Assembly: GCA_029339195.1 (NCBI GenBank) | Contig: JAPTJF010000104.1 | Coordinates: forward strand, 1-64,000 | Length of the DNA stretch: 64,000 nucleotides | Source: Micractinium sp. NFX-FRZ | Taxonomy: Eukaryota; Chlorophyta; Trebouxiophyceae; Chlorellales; Chlorellaceae | Direction of reading: 5' to 3' | Shown here: positions 23,534-33,585 of the stretch, one piece after another | Position numbering within the stretch: position 1 is the stretch's first letter | Layout: each line of letters starts with the position of its first letter | The notes under the pieces: generated by a model | What the model was told of the DNA's origin: nothing | The model's input: the letters and a program-made list of their open reading frames with translations, nothing else | Databases searched by the model: none | Program-made: the position numbers and the translations under genes

Positions 23534-24750
23534 TCAGTAGGAGAAGAGGTCGGCGAACTCGGGGGAGGGCGAGGCGCGTGAGGAGGCGTAGTGCATGGCG
23601 GGGCTGGGGCGGCTGAGGCCCAGGGGCCGCGAGGGCGGCCTCTGGGGCTCTTCAAACCCATAGGCGGTGCCGCCGTAGCCGATGCTGCGAGCCGGCATGG
23701 CATCGTCGCACTCCACCGCGCCCGCAAGCAGCTGCAGGCTCTGGTCAGGCGAAGTCATGAGCAGGCGGTAGTCGCCGGCGCAGGAGGACAGGCAGCGCGG
23801 GCCGGCGCGCTCGTGCAGCGCGCGCAGGCTGGCTTTGCAGGCACGGGGAGCCTCCTGCAGGGCAGTGAGGTGAGGAGGAAGTAGGGTGGGGGGCCGTGAT
23901 GAGGTTGGGGAAGAGGGGACAGATCGCGCGGGGGTGCAATCGGGCTGGTGCACAGCCCGCCGCCGCACGCTAGGTGGGTTTCAAAAAGCTCGACGCAGTG
24001 GGCCACCAAAACAACACTCTCTCTCAGCTGTTGGCTGCCTCCTGTCTTGGCCCCCCACTGTGCTGCTGCTCACCTGGCGCCACAGCGAGTCGTGCACCAG
24101 CCCGTTGGCTGCACCAGAGCGCACGGGCGGGGAGACGCCAAAGCCGGGTGCTGACGTGCCCAGGGAGCACTCTGCCGCAAACAGGCGGCGCAGCTCCGCT
24201 AGGCCCGCCTCCACCGACGAGGGGTCCTCGCGCACGATGGGGGAGCTGCTGCAGGGGCGGACAGAAGAAGGGCAAGCAGCGGTCAACACACGGCGGCGGG
24301 GAACGGGCGGCCAGAGGCTCAGGCCGGGGGCCGGCGCTCAAACTCGCCGAGGCGGGGTCAGCCCCGCGTGGTGCCGCTCGTTTTAAAGGTCGAAGGGGAT
24401 GATCAAACGAGGGGACCCGTTTGATCGACTGCGGCAGGTAGAAGAGGGGTGGAGTCATGCCTCGGGAGAGCCAGGCCCTCACCTGGTCAGCGGACGGCCC
24501 AGCGTTGGCTCGCTGGTGGAGCGCGGAGGCTCCGGCTTGCAAGGGCGAGGGCACGCCAGCCCAGGCTTCGGCTGCAAGGCGGGGACGGCAGAGGCGCGTT
24601 GGTGACAGGAGGACTAGGGGAGCCGGTGCCCCAACCGCCGCCCGCTGCCTGCTCGGCGCTCACCTCAGTGCTTGCCCAACCTCTGGCCGCATCCAGACAG
24701 CGGGACAGGCCGCCCCGAGCGCCGGTCGCGGCGCTGGCAGGCCCGGCCAT
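23534..24750 (-). CDS. Orphan protein of about 222 residues
   Basis: Four exons splice cleanly: 24664-24750 (starts MAGPASAATGARGGLSRCLD), 24483-24571, 24074-24245 and 23534-23854, with consistent phases and GTGAG donors. The predicted protein is Pro/Ser/Arg-rich in the first third. It then has a helical-looking stretch (VEAGLAELRRLFAAECS) and a segment with several Cys and His (LHERAGPRCLSSCAGDY). It ends PEFADLFSY with TGA. No family or targeting signal is recognised. The clean phasing argues for a real gene, but the function is unknown. The 3' end faces the formin. Confidence 0.6.
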
Positions 24751-25150
24751 AGCTGCTCAGTTCTTAGCGTTAGGAGAGGGAGTGGCGTCCTCTCGGACTT
24801 AGGCTTGCGCCATGGTGAGAAATACCGCGGGAAATATTGAGCCGAGCCGCCAGCGGGAGTGCAAGAGGGGAGGCCAGCACAGCACGTTTCTCACCTCCTG
24901 TCCCCCACGAACCGCGCTTTGCAGCGGTTCCGCCTGCTGCCGCCGTTGCAAGTCGCTTCTAGGCCCTGGGTGCAGCCCCCGAGGTGTCGTTGTTGCCGTG
25001 TGCAAAACCCTAAGCCCTGGCGGCGGTCGGCAGCCCCTGCCGCTGCCGTTTGCCCTGCCCCGCCAGAAACACGCCCCTGCCTCCGTTGCGACCACTGCCT
25101 ATTGTTGCACGAAAGCTTTGACTTCAGTGCTTGAATGCAAACCATGCCAG
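24751..25150. other. Spacer between two minus-strand genes
   Basis: Four hundred bases between the stop of the plastid membrane protein gene and the start of the orphan gene. No gene, tRNA or clear signal was seen. It should contain the orphan's promoter. Confidence 0.4.
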
Positions 25151-27090
25151 TCACGCCCCCAGCAAGTCGCTGCTATCCAGCGCAGGCCCCGGCCTGTTGC
25201 CGCTGGCCTGCGCCGCACCGCCGCCGCCGCCGCCCGGGCGCCGCAGGTAGCGCGCCGACTGCAGCACGCCGCGAGCCAGCCCGCTGGCAGCCAGCGCAAA
25301 GCGCAGCCGCTGTGCTGCGCTCTTGGTGTTCTGAAGCACGTCACGCGTGTAGTCCAGCTTTGCACGCTCCTGAAGCGCCGACTCAACTCGGTCTGGGCAA
25401 GCAGTGGACGGCGCAAGCAGGGCAAGGGAGGGAGACGCAGGCAGGGAGGCGGCAAGTCAGCTGCCTTCAGGTGGCGCGCAGCATGCAGGCGTTGAGGCAT
25501 GGGAGGAAGCGGGGTGGGCGCAGAGGGTCGGGGAAGCGGCAGGGGCATAGCATGGAGCCTGCGCCGATTGAACGTGACGGCCCAACTCTCTGTTTGCCAC
25601 CGCTGCCCCACAGCAGCAGGAAGTGGCGGCCCCCCGGCCAGAAGTTCACAGCACCTCGGACACACACACACACTCAGGCTCCGCCCCCGCCTTGATGCAA
25701 CAGAGCCGCCCCTCCTTACCTCTGGCCTGGGGCAGCACCACTTCTGTGACCGCCCGCTTGGTCAGGTCAGCTCCCTGCCGTATCCCAGCCTCAGCACTGG
25801 CCACTGCACGTGCCGATGCCCGCACCCCCTCTGACAGATCGGTGCTGCGGTGGGGCGCAAGCAGGCGGGCGGGCAGGCAGGGACATGTGGATGAAGACGT
25901 GGCACGGAGAGGCGTGGCATGACGAGGGTTGGGTTGTTGGATTGGCGTTCAGGTGGGGTGATGAAGTGGGAGGCTGGCTGCTGGTCTTTCAGCCGCCTCA
26001 GCCTGAGGCGTGAGAAGCTGGGATGTGGGTGCAGCCCAGGAGCAGCAAACACCTGCTCCAAGTGAGAAGCCTGAGAGGCGCCAGGCAGGAAGCATGCAAG
26101 GTACAGCTGCCTGCCCTTTTTGTTACACTTGATGTTACACAAGTGCCTCACCTGAGGGCCCCCACCTCCTGGATGCAGTCTGCCAGCTCAAGGCCCGACA
26201 GGCGCAGCGTGGCCGCCGTGTCGGGCACCTCCGCCTGCACCGTCAGCAGCAGCGACTCCATGGCACGCGCGCTGCGCCGCAGGGCCTGCATGCATACAGA
26301 ACAAGAGGGGAGGGGAGGGAAGGAGGGCGGATGTGAGGGGGCATATGAGAGAGCAGAGCTGCGGCGACTCCATGGCATGTGCGCTGCGCTGCAGGGTCCG
26401 CATTTTCGCACGGTGGGAGTGGAGGGGAGGGGGGAAGAAGGTAGCGCAGGAGAACTTGGGAGCCAGGGTTGTAAATGGCGTGAAGCTTGCTGGCGGGAAG
26501 CAAGAAGCGGAGAGGCAGAGGCGTAGGGAGGGAGCAAGGTAGAAGCCTGGTAAGCCAGCGTGCACGCATCCCGAGGGTGTGGGAGGTACCAACAGCAGAG
26601 GAGCATCTTGTACACTCTGGAGCGCACACCAAGGAGCAGCAGCAGGCCCCGGTCGCGCCCAGTGTGCCACCTGACCTGCCCTGCTGGCGCCACGCACCAG
26701 CATGGTGGGGATGGAGGCCAGCAGGAAGATGGACAGCGCGACCCCCAGGATGCACGCTCCTGCCCCCATCATCACCGCCGCAGGGTTGGCATTCCATGCC
26801 TGCACAAGGGCGGGCCAGAACGCCTGCGCCGCTGCTGCTGCCGCCGGGGCCGCTGCTGGCGCCGCTGCTGCAGCTGCCACGACGGCCCGCCGCTGGTGCT
26901 GCTGTGCCCTGCTACGCAGCCCCCCAAGCGGCGGCTGCGCTGCAGGGCACGCTAGGGGCCGGGCTGCGAGCTGCTGCGGCCTGCCTGCCGCGGCCGCCGC
27001 TGCCGACGGGCGGTGGCGGCACTGCTGCTGCGGCACTGCCCCACGCAGCTGCTGGCTGTGCAGCCGGGCGTGTGAAGACACAGCAATCAT
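25151..27090 (-). CDS. Plastid-type single-pass membrane protein, DUF948-like
   Basis: Four exons join in phase to about 297 residues: 26698-27090, 26152-26285, 25720-25844 and 25151-25392. The N terminus (about 75 residues, rich in Ala, Arg and Gln) resembles a chloroplast transit peptide. One membrane helix follows (AGACILGVALSIFLLASIP). The remaining part is helical and uncharged-polar: ALRRSARAMESLLLTVQAEV, LRLSGLELADCIQEVG, then ASARAVASAEAGIRQ and a C-terminal Gly-rich tail ending DSSDLLGA. The pattern of one N-terminal helix followed by an amphipathic helical rod resembles DUF948-type proteins and related plant plastid proteins, but I could not check this. Role unknown. It shares a 398-bp divergent upstream region with ISY1. 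Confidence 0.7.
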
Positions 27091-27488
27091 AATGTCTCGA
27101 TCAGCGCGATTGGGCGGGAGGAGAGCCCAGAGAGGAGGAGAGCGAGAGGTCTAGGGGGGTGTGAGGGCCTGTGAGTCCCGATCGGCTGCTGTGATGCGCC
27201 CAGCCTGATGTCGACAGTCTAACTAGCCCAGCCATCTGTCGAGAAGAGGCCCCGGATGGAGGTCCTGCTGTGCACCTGCTGTGCCTAGCTGGGCTGGCGC
27301 TTTGTGCTCGCATACGGGCTGACCACCCTGCCATCGTGCCCCAGGCACCGATCCTCGTTTCGTGGACCAGCCCCCACTCTCTGCCTGCGCCGATCCTCGC
27401 CCCCTGACACTCTCCCCTCTCGACTGCGGCTCCCCCACGCGCTTGCTGGGTCTTGAACCATTTCTAGTCGCGCCAGCGTCCTGTCAAA
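27091..27488. promoter_or_regulatory. Divergent promoter region, plastid protein / ISY1
   Basis: The 398 bases between two start codons pointing away from each other must hold both promoters and 5' leaders. The sequence just before the ISY1 start is TCAAAATGG, a favourable start context. No TATA box is evident. Confidence 0.5.
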
Positions 27489-29693
27489 ATGGCACGTAAT
27501 GAGGAGAAGGCGCAGAGCATGCTCAATCGCTGGCTTGCCGGCAAGCAGGCGGAGGTCAAGGGCGAGAAGGAGAAGCGGCCCTACCTGGCCAGCGAGTGCA
27601 ACGACCTGAACGAGGCAGACAAGTGGCGGCAGCAAATTCTGCGAGATGTGGGCCGCAAAGTCATGGAAATTCAGAACGCGGGCCTGGGGGAGCACAGGTG
27701 CGCGCTGTCGAGGGCCGCCGATGCACGTGCATCTGGGTAACAGCGCCGCAGGGCGCTGCAAGAGCCTCCAGCAACGGGTTGCCGCACCGCCTCTAGCCGC
27801 CACCGCCTCCCGCCCGCTGCCTCTGCCGCCTTGTAAGCCGCTGTCTTTGCGCTCGCACGCTGCCTGCCCTTGCAGGATTCGTGACCTGAACGACGAGATC
27901 AACAAGCTGATCCGGGAAAAGGGGCACTGGGAGCGGCGCATCGTGGAGCTGGGGGGGCCCGACTACTCAAAAGTGGGTGCAATTTCCGCACTGTGTGGGG
28001 AGACAGAAGAGGCATGCAAGGCATGCAACAAAATTCTCGAGCTGGCTGGGCTGGATAGGAAGAGGATGTGCCTCAGCAAGTGCAAGGGGGGGAACATGGG
28101 CTCCCTGCCCATTCCTGCTTCTTCATATTCGCCCCGTTTCGTGCACACGCTGCTAACCTCGTGCTTGGAGCTGCTGATTGTTGCTGTTCCATGCAGGTGG
28201 GGCCCAAGGTCACAGACAGCGAGGGGCGGGCGATCGCAGACTCGGGGCGGGGCCCGGGGTACCGCTACTTTGGAGCTGCCAAGCAGCTGCCGGGCGTCAA
28301 GGAGCTGTTTGAGAAGGAGGCGCCGCGGCAGGTGCGCACGACAAGGGGGAGACGGGGATCCTGGCTGGTGGGGTGCTGCCAGGCTGGAAAGTAGATCATT
28401 AAACCGGCCAGGGGGTGGTGCGAGTGGTGCTATAGAGGTGCTCTAGGGGTGACATAGGGGTGCCGGGGTGTGGTTACAGGGTGGGTGGAGGGTGGCGTAG
28501 AGCATCAGTTGATCGGGGTGGGCGGGCAGGGAGGGGGCTGGTTGAGAAGGAGGTGCCACGGCTGATGGTGCACGGCACGAAGGGAATCGGCCAGGAATGA
28601 TGCAGCTTGCATGGTGCATGGTGGCTGGATGGATGTAATGCCTGCCATGGCGGCCTGTCCTGCCTCATCACCGCTGGTGGGGGTGGCTGTTTGGCTACGG
28701 CTCTTTTGGCTCGTGGGCGGCCTGGGCTGCAGATGCAGCAGCAGCAGCAGCAGCGGGCGCTGGCCAATGCTTTTGCCCGCACGCTGCCTGCCAACCAAAG
28801 CAGCTGGTGCACACTCAGCTGCCTGCACCGCCTGCTGCCCCCTCCCTTGCTGCCCTCCCCCCCTTCACTAGGCTAGCAGTCGCTCCTCCCTCCCTCCCTG
28901 CCCCGCTCCTGACCCTCTCTCGTGCCTCCTTCCTTGTGCAGGTGCGGCGCACGCGGGCGGACATGCACCGTGCGATCGATGCCGACTATTACGGGTTCCG
29001 GGATGAGGAGGACGGCATTCTGGAGAAGGTATGGGGGGGCAGAGGGGGCGGGGGGACAAGCAGAGGGGGCGGTGGGGCCTGGCTGTGGGGGCGCACCCTG
29101 TTGGCAACTGCCAGCAGCCTCTTGTCCTGCATGGCAGAAGTTGAGGACGAGGCGCTGCAACGCTGTCGGGCACACGAGTTACAGTTCTAGCTGAGTGTGG
29201 CAGGCGGCGCAGGCGGGGATGGGTCTGCTGCTGCTGCTGCACGTCCGCCGCAGCGCCAGCTGCTGGTGCTGTTTGTGCGCACCCTATACACACACATGCC
29301 TCATGCTCCCCACCCCGTTTGACTGAGCACCGCCCTTTGCCCACCTCACGTCCCCCGGCTGCTGCGCAGGTGGAGGCGGAGGCGGAGGTAGAGATGCGGC
29401 GGGCGGCGATTGAGGAGTGGCAGGAGAAGGAGGCGGAGCGGCAGGCGGCCTTTGCAGCAGTGCGCGGCGGCGAGCTGGGCGGGGGCGGCGGCGACGGGCA
29501 GGGCGCGGCGGGCGACGGGGAAGACGGCGGGGCGGCGGCATCGCAGTTTGTGGCGTACGTGCCGCTGCCAGATCAGAAGGAGATTGAGCAGAAAGTGCTG
29601 GAGAGCAAGAAGGCGCAGCTGCTGTCGCAGTACATCAGTACTGATGAAGCAGCAAAGCAGCAGCAGGCACGAGAGCTGCTCAACCGGCGATGA
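27489..29693 (+). CDS. ISY1: Pre-mRNA splicing factor ISY1
   Basis: Component of the Prp19-associated (NineTeen) complex that acts in the catalytic spliceosome in the nucleus. Five exons: 27489-27697, 27876-27972, 28197-28331, 28942-29028 and 29370-29693 give 283 residues, typical for the family. The N terminus [19 protein letters not shown] is the ISY1 hallmark. It is followed by [59 protein letters not shown] and [15 protein letters not shown]. The C terminus is acidic/Gly-rich and ends in a short helix, with stop TGA. A TGTAA lies at 29808-29812. The next gene downstream on the same strand is another spliceosome protein. Confidence 0.97.
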
Positions 29694-29807
29694 GCGTGTG
29701 GGGCAGGCAGCGGCAGGGCCAGCAGCCGTGCCGCTCTGCAGCGGCTGTCCTGCTGCCCTGCGGTGACTGAACCTGTCAGCCTGGTGCTCTGCGAATGTTG
29801 ACCGGCA

Positions 29808-29812
29808 TGTAA
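29808..29812 (+). terminator. TGTAA poly(A) signal of ISY1
   Basis: Green-algal-type TGTAA pentamer 115 bases after the ISY1 stop. Confidence 0.5.
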
Positions 29813-30078
29813 CTTGACACTAACAGCCGGGCAGCAAGAAAGGATTGGCATCAGCATTTGCCAGGACAAGACGGCTTCCTGCACCGCTCCCGCCCGCCAT
29901 GCTGGACCATGTGTGCATGACGAGTGATCGGCGCATGACGAGTGATCGGCGCTCCAGTGCCGCGCGTGAACGTTGTCAAGCTTGATCCTGTTACGAACAG
30001 CAGCCTGACTTGCAGTGCTTGCAGCGGCGCAGCAGCATCTCTCGCGGGAGCGGCACTGTGGCGGCAGCAGCAGCGGCG

Positions 30079-33002
30079 ATGACAGACTCCAACAAGCGAC
30101 CAGCGCCGGAGGACGATGGTCCACGCCAGGCGGGCGCTCTGGTAGAGGCCAAGCGGCCGAAGGTTGATGGGGAGCTTGTGGTGGCGCAGCAGAGCAAGCG
30201 GCCGCAAATCAAGCCGGTGAGCGCGGTGGGGAGGCTCGAGAGTCATGCAGGGCGGCGCCGGGCAGCAGCCGGGCGCCGCAGGCCTGCAAAGGCGGGGCGG
30301 GAGGCAGGGCGTGGCCAAGAGTCCGCTGTGTAGCCACCCCCTGCTGAACCTCTGTCCCCCACGCTGCCTCCCCCTTCGCTTCTTGATGACACGCCGTGCT
30401 GCAGCAAGGACCAGCACGCACGAGCGCGCTGCAGGCACCCATCATGCTGCTCACAGGCCATGGAGACGCGGTGCGTGGAGGGCGGGGGGGCAGGCGGCGG
30501 CAGCGGCTGCTGGCATGCGGGGGTGCTCGGCAGCCAGTCATTTGGGCTGGGCGGCAAGTGCACGACTGGGTGCTGCTGTCATCCTGCTGCCAGGCTGCAA
30601 CAACGTTGCCAGTGCTTACAGTTCACGCAGCTGCAAGGGCCTGCATGGGGCAAGTCGCATGGTCTTGCTGCCGCCACCTGGCGTACACTCTCTCCACCAA
30701 CCTCGTCCCCCACCCTTGTTTCAACATTCTCCGTGCGGTTCCACCCGAGGGCGTGACCACCTCTGTCCCCCCTCGTATCACCCTCGTCCTCCTTTTAACT
30801 CCCCTTCTCTCCCTTCCTCTCTCTTCTCTCCACAGGTCTTCTCCATGCGGTTCAACCCGGAGGGCGACGTCATCGCCTCGGGCTCCCACGACAAGCACAT
30901 CTTCCTCTGGCGCACCTACGGGGAGTGCGAGAACTACATGGTGCTCAAAGGTGGGCCGCCTGCACTCCCGTGTAACTCCACGGCAGTTGGGTGCATGTGT
31001 GCGACACAGGAGTGTGGCGCACTCACGGAGAGTGCGAGAACTACATGGTGCTCAAAGGTGGGCCGGTGTAGCTTCGCTGCTACCCAAGCGCAGTGTCTGG
31101 GCGGCAGCGAGCTGTTGACCGGGCCTGTGCGGGTGCATGTGCGGCCCAGCCGTCCAGCCCCTACCCATCTCGCCGCCGCCTGACCGCGCTTCCCTGTGCA
31201 TCCCCAGATCTGTCCTGTTGCCCCCCAGTGTCAACCCAACAGGCTTACCTCTGCCCTTTCTCCATCCTTACGTGCAAGCTACAAGAATGCGGTCCTGGAG
31301 GTGCCACCAACCCGCAGTTTCAATGTAGCATTTTATTTTAAGCAACTGACACCTCCCTGCCTCCCTCCCTCCCTGCTGCCAGGCCACAAGAACGCGGTGC
31401 TGGAGGTGCACTGGACGCCCGACGGCGAGCGCCTGCTCAGCTGCAGCCCGGACAAGACGGTCCGCTGCTGGGACGCCGACACGGGGGCGCAGCTGAAGAA
31501 GATGGCGGAGCACAAGGACATTGTCAACAGCTGCTGCCCGCTGCGGAGGGGGCCGCCGCTGGTGGTGAGCGGCGGGGACGACTGCGAGGCAAAGCTGTGG
31601 GACCTAAGGGCCAAGCGCAGCGTCAAGACGCTGCCAGAGCGCTACCAGGTGGGCGGCCGGTGTGTGTGTTTGGGCTGCGGGTGGCAGCGGGCTGACGTCT
31701 GCGCCCTTTGTTGTGTGTTCAGCTCTGTTCAACCAGTGCTGGTAGGCGCGTGTCTCTGTGTGTTGCGGCTTTGGGAGGTCGTGGCCAAGGGGTGATTGCA
31801 ACGCCCAGCCCAGACAAAGGCGAGCATATCTACATGTATCTACATGTATCTACATGTATCTACATGTATCTACATGGCATTGAGGATGTGCCGAACGTGT
31901 GTTGTTGACATCACCCCTTGCGTGTGCCCGCCCTCCCCTCCACGCCGCAGATACTGACGGTGGCATTCTCGGACGCGGGCGACCAGGTGTACACAGCGGG
32001 CATTGAGAATGTGGTGAATGTGTGGGACCTGCGACGGGAGGAGGTCAGCATGAGCCTGGCGGGGCACGCCGACAGCATCACCGGCATGCGCCTCTCGCCC
32101 GACGGCACGCACCTGCTGACCAATTCCATGGACAACACGCTGCGGTGCGCACCCATCTCCTCTTATCTCTGTAGCCTGCGCCCTGCCCGCTTTGTGTGCT
32201 GTGCCTGCTGGGCATGTGCTGAGCAAACGGCTCGCGCCCAGCGGCTCATGCACCTGCTGACCAACTCGATGCACAGCACGCTGGGCCGTCAGCTGTGCCT
32301 GCCCTGCTGTGCTGCTTGCCCTGCATCCCGCCCTGGCCGTCCCCTCAAATGCCATCCGCCTCCTTCCCACTCTTCCTTTCCGCCCTCCCCTCCCCATACC
32401 GATCATCCCCGCAGGGTGTGGGACATGCGGCCGTACGCCCCCGCCAACCGCTGCACCAAGGTGTTTGCGGGGCACGTGCACACCTTTGAGAAGAACCTGC
32501 TGCGCTGCGACTGGAGTCCCGATGGGCAGAAGGTGAGCAGAAAGGAGGGTTCCAGGGCTGACGTATGGGGCGGATACCTTGGGGGGCTGCTGCGGCGCGA
32601 CTGGAGCCCCGATGGGCAATAGGCGAGGGGGGCTGGGTGGTGGGGGGGAGGGACGCTAACTGCATGCACGGCCTCATGTTGGGCTCTGCGCAGGCGTGAG
32701 AAACAGAATGCCTGCAAGGCTCCGGCGACCGCTGCATGTGCATTTGGACGCTTAAGACGTGTGCCCATTCCCCTCACCGCCACCTTCATCCCCTCCTTCC
32801 TTTCTTTCTTCCTGCCTGCCAGGTCACCGCCGGCTCGGGCGACCGCTGCGTGTACATCTGGAACGCGCAGACGCGCAACCTGATGTACAAGCTGCCCGGG
32901 CACAGCGGGTCGGTGAACGAGTGCACCTTCCACCCCAAGGAGCCCATCATTGGGTCGGCCTCCTCCGACAAGACAATCTACTTGGGGGAGCTGGCGCAGT
33001 GA
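30079..33002 (+). CDS. SNRNP40: U5 snRNP 40 kDa WD-repeat protein (SNRNP40)
   Basis: Seven-bladed WD40 subunit of the U5 snRNP that contacts PRP8. Exons 30079-30216, 30405-30470, 30836-30950, 31383-31648, 31951-32144, 32415-32532 and 32823-33002 total 1,077 bases, i.e. 358 residues, matching the family length. After a basic N terminus (KRPAPEDDGPRQAG), blades show VFSMRFNPEGDVIASGSHDK, LLSCSPDKTVRCWDADTG, VVSGGDDCEAKLWDLR, GIENVVNVWDLRREEVSMSL, LLTNSMDNTLRVWDMRPYAP and VTAGSGDRCVYIWNAQTRNL. The final blade ends SSDKTIYLGELAQ. At least five of the six introns contain degraded copies of adjacent exon edges. It ends TGA, with TGTAA at 33173-33177. It lies directly downstream of ISY1, same strand, 385 bp apart. 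Confidence 0.97.
30908..31065 (+). repeat. Tandem copy of exon 3 end plus donor site in SNRNP40
   Basis: 30908-30958 (end of exon 3 and its GTGGGC donor) recurs at 31015-31065 in the following intron with only a few differences. The unit offset is 107 bases. Confidence 0.95.
31831..31876 (+). repeat. TACATGTATC decamer minisatellite
   Basis: Four exact TACATGTATC units plus a partial fifth, in SNRNP40 intron 4, just upstream of a degraded copy of part of exon 5. Confidence 0.95.
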
Positions 33003-33172
33003 TGAGGTGGCACGACGCTGACGTGGCAGCGTGCTGAGGTGGCAGTGCGAAGAAAAAACATTGGCATGTGCAGCAGTCCGAGGTCCCTTTTAGCTGGCCC
33101 CGGCCGAAGCTGTGCACGAGGCGCGCCGTGCCTTCCACGCGCCTGCACGCTCCTCTGCTTGCGCGCAAGCCC

Positions 33173-33200
33173 TGTAACTGCCAACATGAGAAGCATTACA
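33173..33200. terminator. Facing TGTAA signals of SNRNP40 and the RecG gene
   Basis: TGTAA on the plus strand at 33173-33177 serves SNRNP40. TTACA at 33196-33200 is TGTAA on the minus strand for the exonuclease-RecG gene. With cleavage normally 10-20 bases past the signal, the two transcripts would overlap tail to tail by a few tens of bases. Confidence 0.5.
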
Positions 33201-33585
33201 TCACAATAAGGTTCAGGGGTTTCAAAAGAATTCAAAGGGCGCCAGTGCGCTGTCTGCAGGCGTGGTGGGGGATTCAGTTGGTTTGAACAACGTGGGCGGG
33301 CTGCTGCGGGCAGGCTCGCGCCAGAGCAAGTCATTGCCGGGAAGGTGGCAACCAACCGCTTGGATGTTGCCAGGGGCAGTTGCCGTGGGACAGCTTTCCA
33401 TGGGAAGGTTCCCTGCCAGGGGCACAGCCACTCCCCGGCAACTGGTGGGAAGCTGGCGCAACCCGCACGCTGCCCTTCCCTCATCAGAGGCGGCAGCGCC
33501 CATGCATCAGGAGGGTGTCATCAGCCACCAGGCCCCCGAGCTCCGCAGCCACTGCCTGGTAGGTACTGGGAAGCTGGCTGCCCCC

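Noticed and set aside
22571..23581. Several G/W/R-rich plus-strand ORFs and Pro-rich minus-strand ORFs
   Set aside because: They fall in a G-rich intergenic stretch between convergent genes and show only compositional bias.
31015..31065. Extra SNRNP40 exon encoding ESARTTWCSK or ECENYMVLK
   Set aside because: It would insert a repeated blade fragment. The direct join 30950 to 31383 restores the conserved VLKGHKNAVLEVHW.
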